DNA of 64,000 nucleotides from Haloarchaeobius iranensis (GCF_900103505.1 NZ_FNIA01000002.1:186001-250000); one strand, 5' to 3'; counted from the stretch's first letter, positions 43,160 through 52,339 are shown. The notes: generated by a model from the sequence alone, not told the origin. Numbers and translations are program-made.

Positions 43160-43415
43160 TGCTCAACCCTGGCAGATGCGGGAGAATAACTGTGGTGGTG
43201 TCGGAGACGGGGACAGCTCGGTGTCGGGGAGTTCCGCCCAAAGAATTCGGACTGCGACGGGGAACCACAGCCAGGGCACCGGGTTCCCGCCCTACTCCTC
43301 GTCATCGACCCGGGAACCGACGAACGCTGTCGAACTGATGGCCCGAATACGGCCAGCCGAGAACGAGTCCGTAACTTCAGCATCGCGAGCGAGCGGCTCG
43401 GCCTGCCGTGACCGT

Positions 43416-43934
43416 TCAGTCCCCGTTCGTGTCCGAGTCCGCGACCATCTGGATGCGCTCGACGCCGTCGATCTCGCGGATGACCTCCACGCAGGCGTCG
43501 GGGACGAGCGACTCCCAGTCGCCGCCCTCGACCATCCGTTCGCGGACCTCCGAGCCCTCCAGCACGTCGCGGTTGAACATCGGGGACTGGCGGACCTCGA
43601 TGCCGGCCTCCTCGAACAGCCGGATGACGAGCGGGTTGTTCGAGTACGCCACGTCGAACGTCGGAGACATGCTCTGGACGTGGCTCACCCAGACGGAGTT
43701 GCGCTCCAGGTCCTCGATGGGGACGGCGTAGGTGACGAGGTCCGAGTCGACGAGCGACTTCCTGAGCATCATGATGCGTTCGCCCGCGGTGAACGGGTCG
43801 TGCTGGGAGTGGGAGTCGCCCGCGCTCCCGATGCCGAGGACGAGCTCGTCGACCTCGTCGGCGATGGTCTCGACCATGCTGTGGTGGCCGTTGTGGTACG
43901 GCTGGAACCGGCCGATGTAGAATCCCCGCGCCAT
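43416..43934 (-). CDS. nadM: Nicotinamide-nucleotide adenylyltransferase (NadM)
   Basis: A 172-residue archaeal NMN adenylyltransferase that makes NAD+ from NMN and ATP. The nucleotidyltransferase signature GRFQPYHNGHH (residues 8-18) includes the HxGH-type His residues, and SGSAGDSHSQ-like GIGSAGDSHSQHDPFTAGER (37-56) plus SEVRERMVEGG near the end form the second phosphate-binding motif. Length and order are standard. The start at MARGFYIGRF follows a leader with GTTTATAAGGG on the minus strand; the longer open frame upstream is not needed. It lies divergent from lonB, the gene order known from other haloarchaea. Confidence 0.95.
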   Translation of the reverse strand: MARGFYIGRFQPYHNGHHSMVETIADEVDELVLGIGSAGDSHSQHDPFTAGERIMMLRKSLVDSDLVTYAVPIEDLERNSVWVSHVQSMSPTFDVAYSNNPLVIRLFEEAGIEVRQSPMFNRDVLEGSEVRERMVEGGDWESLVPDACVEVIREIDGVERIQMVADSDTNGD

Positions 43935-44056
43935 GGCGAACCCGTCGCCCCGTTTGTTTATAAGGGTGACGAGACATTCCTGACGACGTATCAGCACCCC
44001 TCGGGGGCTGAGTCTGCTGTTTTCGGTCGTGCGTCGGCGACTTCAGAAGGGAGAAA

Positions 44057-44062
44057 GTATAT
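44057..44062 (+). promoter_or_regulatory. TATA-like box of lonB
   Basis: GTATAT in GAAAGTATATCAG gives a predicted transcription start near 44086 and a leader of about 15 bases before the ATG at 44101. The neighbourhood to 44100 is AT-rich compared with the coding sequence. Confidence 0.5.
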
Positions 44063-44100
44063 CAGTACAAAACACCAGAATTCAGGTAGCAACTCGTTTC

Positions 44101-46275
44101 ATGAGCAACGATAGTGACCCCAACGACGGCCCCCCGCCGACGGTCGAAGAGACGGTCGGCGAGCGGGAGCCCGAAAGTGACGATTCCCCCGCCCCCGACG
44201 ACGAAGAGGGGTTCGAGCCGGTGGCCCCGGATGACGACGGGTCGCCGGACGACGGTGGCCTCCGCGACGTGACCATCGAGGACGGCACCGGCGACGACGG
44301 GACACTCGACGACGAGGGTCCCGACATCGACCGCCTCGGTAGCGACGTCGAGGTCGACCTGGGCGCAGAGATAGACGAGGATATCGCCGAAGACGACCTC
44401 CTCGGCGGTCTGAAGGTCGACGCCACGGACGAGATCGAGGTGCCGGACCGCCTCGTCGACCAGGTCATCGGGCAGGACGACGCCCGCGACATCGTCAAGA
44501 AGGCGGCCAAGCAGCGCCGCCACGTGATGATGATCGGCTCCCCGGGTACCGGGAAGTCGATGCTCGCGAAGGCGATGTCCCAGCTCCTCCCGAAGGAGGA
44601 CCTCCAGGACATCCTCGTCTACCACAACCCGGACGACGGCAACGAGCCGAAGGTCCGCACGGTCCCCGCCGGCAAGGGCGACCAGATAATCGAGGCGTAC
44701 AAGGACGAGGCCAGAAAGCGCAACCAGATGCGCTCGTTCCTGATGCTCATCATCATGGCCGTGGTGCTCGTCTACGCGGTCGTGACCCGCAGCCTCCTGC
44801 TGGGCATCCTCGCGGCCGGTGTCGTCTATCTCGCGTTCCGCTACTCCGGCCGCTCGACGGACTCGATGATACCGAACCTCGTCGTGAACAACGCCGAGCA
44901 GCAGACCGCGCCGTTCGAGGACGCGACCGGCGCACACGCCGGCGCGCTGCTGGGCGACGTCCGCCACGACCCGTTCCAGTCCGGCGGGATGGAGACGCCG
45001 AGCCACGACCGCGTCGAGCCCGGGGCCATCCACAAGGCCAACAAGGGCGTGCTGTTCGTCGACGAGATCAACACGCTCGACATCCGCAGCCAGCAGAAGC
45101 TGATGACGGCCATCCAGGAGGGCGAGTTCGGCATCACGGGCCAGTCCGAGCGCTCCTCGGGCGCGATGGTCCAGACCGAGCCCGTCCCCTGTGACTTCGT
45201 GATGGTCGCGGCCGGGAACCTCGACGCGATGGAGAACATGCACCCCGCGCTCCGCAGCCGTATCAAGGGCTACGGGTACGAGGTGTACATGGACGACACC
45301 ATCGAGGACACGCCCGAGATGCGCCGGAAGTACGCCCGCTTCATCGCCCAGGAGGTCGAGAACGACGGGCGGCTCCCGCACTTCACCCGCGACGCCGCGG
45401 AGGAGGTCATCCTCGAGGCGAAGCGCCGCTCCGGCCGGAAGGGCCACCTCACCCTCGAGCTGCGGAGCCTCGGTGGGCTGGTCCGCGTCGCCGGCGACAT
45501 CGCCCGCGGCGAGAACCGGGAGGAGACCACGCGCGACGACGTCATCCAGGCAAAGCGTCGCTCCCGTGGCATCGAGCAGCAGCTCGCCGACAACTACATC
45601 GAGCGCCGCAAGGACTACGAGATGACCGTCTCCGAGGGCGACGTGGTCGGCCGCGTCAACGGCCTCGCGGTCATGGGCGAGGACTCCGGTATCGTCCTCC
45701 CCGTCATGGCCGAGGTCGCCCCCTCGCAGGGCCCCGGACAGGTCATCGCCACCGGGAAGCTGCAGGAGATGGCCGAGGAGGCGGTGCAGAACGTCTCCGC
45801 CATCATCAAGAAGTTCTCCGACGAGGACATCTCGGAGAAGGACATCCACATCCAGTTCGTGCAGGCGGGCCAGCAGGGCGTCGACGGCGACTCCGCGTCC
45901 ATCACGGTCGCGACCGCCGTCATCTCCGCGCTGGAGGACATGCCCGTCGCGCAGGACCTCGCCATGACCGGCTCGCTGTCGGTCCGCGGCGACGTGTTGC
46001 CCGTCGGCGGCGTGACCCACAAGATCGAGGCGGCCGCGAAGTCCGGTCTCGACCGGGTCATCATCCCGAAGGCGAACGAGCAGGACGTGATGATCGAGGA
46101 CGAGTACAAGGACCAGATCGAGATCATCCCGGTCAGCCACATCAGCGAGGTCCTGGACGTGGCACTGGCCGGTGAGCCCGACAAGGACTCGCTGGTCGAC
46201 CGGCTGAAGTCCATCACGGGCTCCGCGCTCGAGCACGACATCGGCCGCAGCGGTGGCTCTCCGAGCCCGCAGTAA
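44101..46275 (+). CDS. lonB: Membrane-anchored ATP-dependent protease LonB
   Basis: A 724-residue archaeal Lon. It has a long acidic disordered N-terminus (1-100), an AAA+ module with Walker A GSPGTGKS (146-153), and an inserted membrane hairpin (about 215-255, LMLIIMAVVLVYAVV and LLLGILAAGVVYLAF). Walker B follows in VLFVDEIN, then a Ser-Lys protease domain with catalytic Ser598 in DGDSASI and Lys641 in GGVTHKIEAA. LonB degrades misfolded and regulatory proteins at the membrane and in haloarchaea is linked to carotenoid control and viability. It is followed six bases later by a CPBP-family membrane protein. Confidence 0.96.
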   Translation: MSNDSDPNDGPPPTVEETVGEREPESDDSPAPDDEEGFEPVAPDDDGSPDDGGLRDVTIEDGTGDDGTLDDEGPDIDRLGSDVEVDLGAEIDEDIAEDDLLGGLKVDATDEIEVPDRLVDQVIGQDDARDIVKKAAKQRRHVMMIGSPGTGKSMLAKAMSQLLPKEDLQDILVYHNPDDGNEPKVRTVPAGKGDQIIEAYKDEARKRNQMRSFLMLIIMAVVLVYAVVTRSLLLGILAAGVVYLAFRYSGRSTDSMIPNLVVNNAEQQTAPFEDATGAHAGALLGDVRHDPFQSGGMETPSHDRVEPGAIHKANKGVLFVDEINTLDIRSQQKLMTAIQEGEFGITGQSERSSGAMVQTEPVPCDFVMVAAGNLDAMENMHPALRSRIKGYGYEVYMDDTIEDTPEMRRKYARFIAQEVENDGRLPHFTRDAAEEVILEAKRRSGRKGHLTLELRSLGGLVRVAGDIARGENREETTRDDVIQAKRRSRGIEQQLADNYIERRKDYEMTVSEGDVVGRVNGLAVMGEDSGIVLPVMAEVAPSQGPGQVIATGKLQEMAEEAVQNVSAIIKKFSDEDISEKDIHIQFVQAGQQGVDGDSASITVATAVISALEDMPVAQDLAMTGSLSVRGDVLPVGGVTHKIEAAAKSGLDRVIIPKANEQDVMIEDEYKDQIEIIPVSHISEVLDVALAGEPDKDSLVDRLKSITGSALEHDIGRSGGSPSPQ

Positions 46276-46281
46276 CCGCCG

Positions 46282-47223
46282 ATGCCCGGCCTGACGGCAG
46301 CCGCCGTCGGCCTTCTTCCGTCGTTCACGCCGACAGCCGCCGGCTCGTCGTTCGACGCGATGTCGTTCACGGCCGCTCTCGCACTGGTCACGGGGCTGAT
46401 GCTCGTGCTGTCGTACTCGACGACGCAGGCGATGACGGGCGGGTCGGTCGAGGGCGGGGTCGCTGAGCGACAGCGGGAGTCGGGCAATGGAGCGGCGGAC
46501 GACCCGGCCGAGAGTCACGGCCGGAGCGAACGGCCCGCCGAACCGGACGAGGCGGCGGGCCTCGACCCCGCTGTCGGCCCGCCGGAGAACTACCCCCCGT
46601 GGCTGGAGGACGGCGAGACGGACCCGCTGGCGACGATGACGACGGGCCTGTTGCTCGCGAACGTCGCCATCACGCAGGGCGTGTTCCTCGTCGCCGTCGT
46701 CGGAGCCGCGGTGCTCACTGGCGTCCCGAGGGCCGCGATGGGCCTCGCGCCGGCCGCGGTCGGCCCCGCGCCGCTGCTCGTCGGCGTCGGACTCGGCGTC
46801 GGGCTCTACGTCGCCAACGAGGTCGGCGCGGCGGTCGCCGAGGGCGCGGGTATCGAGTACGACGAGCGGCTGCGGAGCGTGCTCGCACCCGACAGCGCGC
46901 AGGGGTGGGCGGCACTGCTGGGGTTCGTGCTACCACTCGTCGCCGTCTTCGAGGAGGTGCTGTTCCGGGCGGCGATGGTCGGCGTGCTCGCCGCCGGCTT
47001 CGGGCTCTCGCCGTGGCTGCTCGCCGTCGGCTCCTCGCTGCTGTTCGCGGCGGGCCACGGCCTCCAGGGCCCGGCGGGCGTCGCCGTCACCGGCGCGCTC
47101 GGCTTCGTGCTGGCGGCGGCGTTCGTGCTGACGGGGAGTCTCGTGACGGTCGTCGTCGCGCACTACCTCGTGAACGCGCTGGAGTTCGGGGTGCACGAGG
47201 GGCTGGGCGTGGAGTGGGTCTGA
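46282..47223 (+). CDS. CPBP-family intramembrane metalloprotease
   Basis: A 313-residue protein with about eight membrane segments, separated after the first (about 26-45) by a long acidic loop (55-110). The CPBP (CAAX-type, Abi) motifs are present: EEVLFR (224-229), GHGLQG and the HYLVNALEF His-Asn pair near the C-terminus. These coordinate a zinc within the membrane for cleavage of prenylated or other membrane peptides. It begins six bases after lonB, so a shared role in membrane protein quality control is attractive but unproven. The longer-than-usual hydrophilic loop is distinctive. Confidence 0.85.
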   Translation: MPGLTAAAVGLLPSFTPTAAGSSFDAMSFTAALALVTGLMLVLSYSTTQAMTGGSVEGGVAERQRESGNGAADDPAESHGRSERPAEPDEAAGLDPAVGPPENYPPWLEDGETDPLATMTTGLLLANVAITQGVFLVAVVGAAVLTGVPRAAMGLAPAAVGPAPLLVGVGLGVGLYVANEVGAAVAEGAGIEYDERLRSVLAPDSAQGWAALLGFVLPLVAVFEEVLFRAAMVGVLAAGFGLSPWLLAVGSSLLFAAGHGLQGPAGVAVTGALGFVLAAAFVLTGSLVTVVVAHYLVNALEFGVHEGLGVEWV

Positions 47224-47235
47224 GCAGGGGGATTC

Positions 47236-47249
47236 ACAAACCTATTTGT
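47236..47249. promoter_or_regulatory. Short inverted repeat ACAAA-CCTA-TTTGT at the TATA position
   Basis: A 5-bp inverted repeat with a 4-bp spacer is centred about 31 bases before the ATG at 47274. The sequence CACAAA...TTTGT resembles the outer half-sites of the 22-bp palindrome at 36500-36521. Confidence 0.4.
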
Positions 47250-47273
47250 CGACCCTTGGATAAGAACGGGGAG

Positions 47274-47990
47274 ATGACAACCGGCTCCAGCTTCAGCCTC
47301 GGTATCGCGGCACTGTTCATCAACGCGACGACGACTGCCGTCATCCTCGTCCGGATGTACCGGACTCCGGAGGTTTACGACGAGGTCTTCGAGACGTTCC
47401 GCGCGACCGCGAAGCAGGCTGCGACGCGCGCGGTCACGCTGGCGTTTCTCGTCGCCGTTCTGTTCGCCGTCGTCGGCGGACCGCTGTCGACGGTCGGCAT
47501 CGGTGCCCAGCAGTTCACCCCGGCGTCCGTCGTGGGTGGTCTCTTCGTAGGGCTGGCGTTCGTCCTCGCGTCGTTCGCATCCGGAATGGTCGCCGACCGG
47601 TTCGACTGGGAGACCGACTCGGCCGCGTGGACGACGCTCTGGCCGGATTCGACGCTCGAGTGGGTGGTGTATCTACCGACGGCGTGGCTCTCCACGACGG
47701 TCGACGCAACACTCTACGTCGCGTTCGTCGTCGGTGGGCTGACGATGGGGACGACCCCGGCGGCGTTCGGCCTCGCTGGCGTCTCGGCTGTCCTCGCGGG
47801 AGCGAAAGGTGCCTGGGAGGGGCCGGGCATCGTCTTCAGAACCACGACAGCCTTCCTCGTCCTCGGCGTCGCGTTCGTCCTGACGCGGTCATGGCTGGTG
47901 CTCGCGGTCGCGATACTCGTGAACAGCGTGGTTCACGGACTGCAGGACAACGCCGAGGCCCGATACGGAACCGCCGCCGGTGCGGATTAG
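47274..47990 (+). CDS. CPBP-like polytopic membrane protein without catalytic motifs
   Basis: A 238-residue protein with about seven hydrophobic segments (TTTAVILVRMY at 19-29; AVTLAFLVAVLFAVVGG at 53-69; 83-103; 125-150; 160-182; 195-225). A terminal LVNSVVHGLQDN resembles the last CPBP motif region (His/Asn near a final helix), but there is no EExxxR and no first catalytic His. It therefore looks like a degenerate relative of the preceding CPBP protease, or a similar unrelated fold. It has its own promoter with the ACAAA-TTTGT repeat. Function unknown. Confidence 0.68.
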   Translation: MTTGSSFSLGIAALFINATTTAVILVRMYRTPEVYDEVFETFRATAKQAATRAVTLAFLVAVLFAVVGGPLSTVGIGAQQFTPASVVGGLFVGLAFVLASFASGMVADRFDWETDSAAWTTLWPDSTLEWVVYLPTAWLSTTVDATLYVAFVVGGLTMGTTPAAFGLAGVSAVLAGAKGAWEGPGIVFRTTTAFLVLGVAFVLTRSWLVLAVAILVNSVVHGLQDNAEARYGTAAGAD

Positions 47991-48466
47991 AGCCCCTCGA
48001 TCGACCGGAGCTTCTGCTCGACGTGCGGCTCGGCCGCGCTCGGGCCGTCGCGCACGCGGTGGTCGGGGACGAGCAGCGGCACCGGGTTGGCGTCGAGCGC
48101 GGTGCGGACGAGGACGAGGTCGTCGTCGTCCTCGGCGTCGAGGCCTGGGGTCAGCCGGGCGAGCTGTGCGACGGAGACGTCCTCGCCGTAGGGAACCTGC
48201 TCGCGCAGCGTCTCGAGGACGGTGCGCTGGTCGGTCGGCAGCGTCAGCGCCGCCTCCACGTCGTCGAACGCGACCGATGCGACGCCGTCGAGGTACTCGT
48301 CGATGCGGTCGAGCACCGGGTGGTCGGCACCCGCGTCGGCGTCGGCCCCCTCGGGGAAGGAGACGGAGATGACCCGTCCGCTCGCGACCCCGATCTGTAC
48401 GTCCCGGTCGAGGAACGGGGAGTGTCGTGCGTAGATACCGGCGACGCCGGCGTCGTCAGCGTCCAT
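47987..48466 (-). CDS. MGMT-like (alkyltransferase-like) protein with Asp in place of the active Cys
   Basis: A 159-residue protein. An N-terminal beta domain (1-75) is followed by an AGT/ATL-type DNA-binding domain with the helix-turn-helix VPYGEDVSVAQLA (91-103) and RTALDANPVPLLVPDHRV, in which the usual PCHRV active site reads PDHRV (134-138). The methyl-accepting cysteine is therefore absent and the protein cannot perform classical direct reversal. It could bind alkylated DNA as ATL proteins do, where Trp usually replaces Cys. The ATG at 48466 is preferred over one at 48496. It converges on the CPBP-like gene with a 4-base stop overlap. Confidence 0.8.
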   Translation of the reverse strand: MDADDAGVAGIYARHSPFLDRDVQIGVASGRVISVSFPEGADADAGADHPVLDRIDEYLDGVASVAFDDVEAALTLPTDQRTVLETLREQVPYGEDVSVAQLARLTPGLDAEDDDDLVLVRTALDANPVPLLVPDHRVRDGPSAAEPHVEQKLRSIEGL

Positions 48467-48547
48467 AGGGGCATCGAGGGTGGAGACAGCCTTCAAGGTT
48501 CCCGTACCGTCGGCGGTCCCCGCCGGCCCGCCGATGACGCAAAACTT

Positions 48548-48573
48548 ATGTACAGATTAGCACATTGATGTAC
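48548..48573 (+). promoter_or_regulatory. trp promoter with ATGTAC direct repeats
   Basis: ATGTAC occurs at 48548-48553 and again at 48568-48573, exactly 20 bp apart, about two helical turns. The first copy continues as TGTACA and overlaps the TTATGT TATA-like element about 27 bases before the ATG at 48575; the second ends one base before that ATG. TGTACA is the known core of the TrpY-bound TRP box in Methanothermobacter, so a similar repressor is possible. Confidence 0.45.
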
Positions 48574-48574
48574 G

Positions 48575-49330
48575 ATGATGAACGCCACTGAGGAGTTCGA
48601 CCCCGCTGTCCGCTCCATCCTGGACGCCGCGGCGCGACGGCCGGTGCACGAGCGCCGGGTCAGCGTCGACGGTGCGTCGCTCTCCGGCGCGCTCGCGGCG
48701 GCCGACGCGGACGGTCGGGTCCCACTCATCGCGGAGGTGAAACCGACGAGTCCCACGACAGCGGGCACACGGACCGAGGACCCGGTCGACCTCGCTCGGG
48801 CGATGGTCGACGGCGGCGCGGCCGCGCTCTCGGTGCTGACCGAGCCTGAGCACTTCGGCGGCAGCGTCGAGAACCTCGAACGGATTCGCGCGGCCGTCGA
48901 CGTGCCCGTGCTGCGCAAGGATTTCCTGCTGGAACCGGGCCACCTCGACGCCGTCAAGGCGGACGCCGCGCTGGTCATCGCCCGCTTCGTCGACGACGTA
49001 GGAGAGATGGTGACTGCCGCCCGCGAGCGTGGCTTCGAGCCGCTCGTCGAGGTCCACAGCGGGGCCGAACTCGAGACCGCGCTCGACGCCGGTGCGACGC
49101 TCGTCGGCGTGAACAACCGCGACCTCGCCAGCCTGGATGTCGACCTGTCGACGTTCGAGCGCGTCGCACCCGGGGCCCCCGCCGACGTGGCGCTCGTCGC
49201 GGAGTCCGGCATCGCGACGCCCGCGGACGCCCGCCGGATGCGCGAGGCCGGTGCCGACGGCCTGCTGGTCGGCAGTGCGATTATGGCCGGCGAGCCCCGA
49301 GAGGCGACCGAGGAGTTGGTGTACGCGTGA
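48575..49330 (+). CDS. trpC: Indole-3-glycerol-phosphate synthase (TrpC)
   Basis: A 251-residue TIM-barrel enzyme converting 1-(2-carboxyphenylamino)-deoxyribulose phosphate to indole-3-glycerol phosphate, the fourth step of tryptophan synthesis. Signature segments are [11 protein letters not shown] (near 51), [11 protein letters not shown] (near 89), [10 protein letters not shown] (catalytic Lys), VGVNNRDL and the phosphate-binding [11 protein letters not shown] and GLLVGSAIM. Two tandem ATGs (48575, 48578) are possible starts. It opens trpCBA, overlapping trpB by four bases (GTGA). Confidence 0.96.
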   Translation: MMNATEEFDPAVRSILDAAARRPVHERRVSVDGASLSGALAAADADGRVPLIAEVKPTSPTTAGTRTEDPVDLARAMVDGGAAALSVLTEPEHFGGSVENLERIRAAVDVPVLRKDFLLEPGHLDAVKADAALVIARFVDDVGEMVTAARERGFEPLVEVHSGAELETALDAGATLVGVNNRDLASLDVDLSTFERVAPGAPADVALVAESGIATPADARRMREAGADGLLVGSAIMAGEPREATEELVYA

Positions 49331-50622
49331 GCCACGAGACACAGCGAGGAGCCGACGAGACCGAGGACCGAGACGGGACGTTCGGCCGCTACGGCGGCCA
49401 GTACGTGCCCGAAGCCCTGATGCCCGCGGTACAGGAGCTGGAGGACGCCTACGAGCGCTACGTCCTGAACAACGTGGACGGCTTCGTGGACGAGTTCCGG
49501 CGGCGGCTCCGGGACTTCGGCGGCCGCCCGACGCCGCTGCAGCGCGCGGACCGGCTGAGCGACCGGCTCGACCGCGAGGTGTACCTCAAGCGGGAGGACC
49601 TCCTCCACGGCGGCGCGCACAAGCTGAACAACGCCCTCGGGCAGGTGCTCCTCGCGAAGTACATGGGCAAGGAGCGCATCGTCGCCGAGACCGGCGCGGG
49701 CCAGCACGGCACCGCGACGGCGATGGCGGCTGCACACCTCGACATGCCCTGCGAGGTGTACATGGGCACCCGCGACATCCAGCGCCAGCGCCCCAACGTC
49801 TTCCGGATGCGGCTGAACGGGAGCGAGGTGAACCCCGTCTCGGCCGGCCGCGGCACGCTGAAGGAGGCCATCAACGAGACGATGCGCGACTGGGCGACGA
49901 ACGTCGAGGACACCCACTACGTCATCGGCAGCGTCGTCGGCCCCCACCCGTTCCCCGAGATGGTCCGCACGTTCCAGTCCGTCATCAGCGAGGAGGCTCG
50001 CGCACAGGTGCAGGAACAGGCCGGGCAGCTCCCGGACTCGGTCGTCGCCTGCGCAGGCGGCGGCTCGAACACGATGGGCACCTTCCACGAGTTCGTCGGC
50101 GACGAGTCGGTCGACCTGTTCGCCGTCGAGGCGGGCGGCTCGTCGCTCGCGGTCGACGAGGAGACCGGCGTCGCGCCGAACTCGGCGTCGCTCTCGACCG
50201 GCACCGAGGGCGTGCTCCACGGGGCACGGACGAAGCTGCTGCAGGATTCGGACGGCAACGTCGTCGAGAGCCACAGCGTCTCCTCCGGGCTGGACTACGC
50301 CGGCGTCGGGCCGGAGCTGGCCCACCTCGTCGACACCGAGCGGGTGACGCCGGTCAACGTCGACGACGACGAGGCACTGGAGGCGTTCCACCTGCTCTCC
50401 CAGGAGGAGGGCATCATCCCGGCGCTGGAGTCGGCCCACGCGGTCGCGTTCGCGCGGGCCAACCCCGAGCAGCTGGGCGGACTGACCGTCATCAACGTCT
50501 CCGGGCGCGGCGACAAGGACCTCGAGTCCGTCATCGAGGAGACGGAGAACCGCGAGCTGGAGAACGCCCCCGGCATGGACATCTTCGAGCGTGCGGCCGG
50601 CGGCTCGGGGGGCGGACTATGA
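49327..50622 (+). CDS. trpB: Tryptophan synthase beta chain (TrpB)
   Basis: A 431-residue PLP enzyme that condenses indole with L-serine to tryptophan. The N-terminal [17 protein letters not shown] (19-35) marks TrpB1-type chains. The PLP Lys is Lys99 in [25 protein letters not shown] follows, and GGGSNTMG holds the phosphate. Slightly long at both ends (acidic N-terminal 15 residues and a Gly-rich GGSGGGL tail), as usual in haloarchaea. The GTG start overlaps trpC and the TGA overlaps the trpA ATG, so the alpha and beta chains are made together for their complex. Confidence 0.97.
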   Translation: MSHETQRGADETEDRDGTFGRYGGQYVPEALMPAVQELEDAYERYVLNNVDGFVDEFRRRLRDFGGRPTPLQRADRLSDRLDREVYLKREDLLHGGAHKLNNALGQVLLAKYMGKERIVAETGAGQHGTATAMAAAHLDMPCEVYMGTRDIQRQRPNVFRMRLNGSEVNPVSAGRGTLKEAINETMRDWATNVEDTHYVIGSVVGPHPFPEMVRTFQSVISEEARAQVQEQAGQLPDSVVACAGGGSNTMGTFHEFVGDESVDLFAVEAGGSSLAVDEETGVAPNSASLSTGTEGVLHGARTKLLQDSDGNVVESHSVSSGLDYAGVGPELAHLVDTERVTPVNVDDDEALEAFHLLSQEEGIIPALESAHAVAFARANPEQLGGLTVINVSGRGDKDLESVIEETENRELENAPGMDIFERAAGGSGGGL

Positions 50623-51482
50623 ACCTCGCGGACGCCTTCGACGAGCCGGCGTTCGTCCCGTACCTCTGCGTCGGCGACCCGAGCGTCGAGCGCACCCGAG
50701 AGTACGTGCAGGCGCTCGTCCGCGGCGGCGCTGACGTGCTCGAACTCGGCCTCCCGTTCTCCGAGCCGATCGCGGAGGGGCCGACCATCCAGGGTTCGGT
50801 CGTCCGTGCGCTGGAAGCTGGGACGACACCCGAGCAGTACTTCGAGTTCGTCGACTCCCTCGACGTGGACGTGCCGGTCGTCTGCATGACGTACTACAAC
50901 CTGCTCTACCAGTACGGGGACAGCGAGGCGCAACGCGCCTCGGATGCGAGCGGCGAAGCCGCCAGCGACGGCCCCGAGTCGTTCGTCGAACGCGCCGCCG
51001 AGGTCGGCATCTCGGGGTTCGTCATCCCCGACCTGCCCGCCGAGGAGGCCGGCCCCCTCAGGGCGGCCTGCGACGACCACGGCCTCGACCTCGTCTTCAT
51101 CGTCGCGCCGACCACCGAGGGCGACCGCCTCGAACGGATGGTCGAGCTGTCCTCCGGCTACCTCTACGTGCAGGCGCGCCTCGGTGTCACCGGGGCGAAG
51201 GCCGACGTGAGCGACCAGACCGAGGCGTCGCTCGCGAAGGTCAGTCAGTACGACATTCCTAAGGCGGTCGGCTTCGGCGTGTCGAGTGGTGACCAGGCGC
51301 GGCACATCGTCGAAGCCGGTGCGGACGGCGTCATCGTCGGCAGTGCGCTCGTCGACGTCGTCGCCGAGCACGGCGACCCCGACGGGGACGACGTCCCCGA
51401 GCGACTCGAAGCGAAGGCCCGCGAACTCAGCGAGGGCGTCGCGGCCGGCGCGGAAAATATGGCGAAACCGGAAGGCCAATAA
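50619..51482 (+). CDS. trpA: Tryptophan synthase alpha chain (TrpA)
   Basis: A 287-residue TIM barrel that cleaves indole-3-glycerol phosphate to indole and glyceraldehyde phosphate and channels indole to TrpB. The catalytic-loop segment reads [18 protein letters not shown] (41-58): Glu42 matches catalytic Glu49 of enteric TrpA, but the position of catalytic Asp60 is Glu53, and the Asp of PFSD is also Glu. [14 protein letters not shown] and [13 protein letters not shown] form the phosphate site. The reading frame overlaps trpB by four bases. Function as TrpA is nearly certain from the operon; the Asp-to-Glu change may be common in haloarchaea. Confidence 0.95.
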   Translation: MNLADAFDEPAFVPYLCVGDPSVERTREYVQALVRGGADVLELGLPFSEPIAEGPTIQGSVVRALEAGTTPEQYFEFVDSLDVDVPVVCMTYYNLLYQYGDSEAQRASDASGEAASDGPESFVERAAEVGISGFVIPDLPAEEAGPLRAACDDHGLDLVFIVAPTTEGDRLERMVELSSGYLYVQARLGVTGAKADVSDQTEASLAKVSQYDIPKAVGFGVSSGDQARHIVEAGADGVIVGSALVDVVAEHGDPDGDDVPERLEAKARELSEGVAAGAENMAKPEGQ

Positions 51483-51509
51483 ATGCGATATGCTAACTAC
51501 TGACAACCA

Positions 51510-52307
51510 ATGACGACACCAGGAACACACGCACGCCTCGGTCGCGTCGGGACAGCGGGGAAGTACCTCGTCGTCCCGATGGACCACGGTATCACACTCG
51601 GTGCGGTACAGGGGCTGAAGGACATCGAATCGACCATCGACGCGGTGACGCGGGCCGGCGCGGACGCCGTCCTCACCCAGAAGGGCATCGCGCCACGTGT
51701 CCACGACAACAAGAACGACGCGGGCTACGTCGTCCACCTCAACGCCTCGACGACCATCGGCCCGGACACGAACGACAAGCGCCTCACCGGCACCGTCGAG
51801 GAGGCGATCCGCGCCGGCGCTGACGCCGTCTCCTTCCACATCAACGTCGGCAGCGACCACGAGCCGGCGCAGATCGAGGACCTCTCGGACGTCACCGACG
51901 TCGCCTCCCGCTTCGGCATCCCCGTCCTCGCGATGGCGTACGCCCGCGGCCCCGGCGTCGACAGCACCGACCCCGAGTCGCTCGGCCACGCGGTCCGCCT
52001 CGCCGAGGAGCTCGGCGCGGACCTCGTGAAGACCGGCTACTCCGGCGACGGCGAGTCCTTCGAGCACGTCTGCGAGTCGACCCGCCTGCCGGTGCTCATC
52101 GCCGGCGGCGCGAAGGGCACCGACCGCGAGACCGTCGGGATGGTCCGCGGCGCGATGGACGGCGGCGCGGCCGGCGTCTCGATGGGCCGGTCCATCTTCC
52201 AGCACGACGACCCTGCCGCCATCACGGCCGCCGTCTCCGCGGTCGTCCACGACGACGCGAGCGTCGACGAGGCGCTCGAGCGTGGCGGTTTCGTCGTCGA
52301 AGCCTGA
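51510..52307 (+). CDS. 2-amino-3,7-dideoxy-D-threo-hept-6-ulosonate synthase (ADH synthase, AroA')
   Basis: A 265-residue class I aldolase-like protein (DhnA/FbaB fold) that in archaea makes the precursor of 3-dehydroquinate without the DAHP route. Family marks are VVPMDHGITLGAVQGL (21-36), the Schiff-base Lys region DLVKTGYSGDGESF (171-184), LIAGGAKGTD and GVSMGRSIFQHDDP. The alternative reading is class I fructose-bisphosphate aldolase, from the same superfamily; location next to trpCBA and length favour ADH synthase. It begins 27 bases after trpA and may be transcribed with it or from a TATGCTAA box 20-odd bases upstream. Confidence 0.85.
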   Translation: MTTPGTHARLGRVGTAGKYLVVPMDHGITLGAVQGLKDIESTIDAVTRAGADAVLTQKGIAPRVHDNKNDAGYVVHLNASTTIGPDTNDKRLTGTVEEAIRAGADAVSFHINVGSDHEPAQIEDLSDVTDVASRFGIPVLAMAYARGPGVDSTDPESLGHAVRLAEELGADLVKTGYSGDGESFEHVCESTRLPVLIAGGAKGTDRETVGMVRGAMDGGAAGVSMGRSIFQHDDPAAITAAVSAVVHDDASVDEALERGGFVVEA

Positions 52308-52339
52308 ACGCTTTTGCACCAGTCCTCCGAGACTCCACC

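Noticed and set aside
43160-43415. 256-base gap between nadM and the SAM-hydrolase gene
   Set aside because: No frame with halophile-like composition, no tRNA pattern and no clear repeat; I see nothing beyond probable promoter and terminator sequence.
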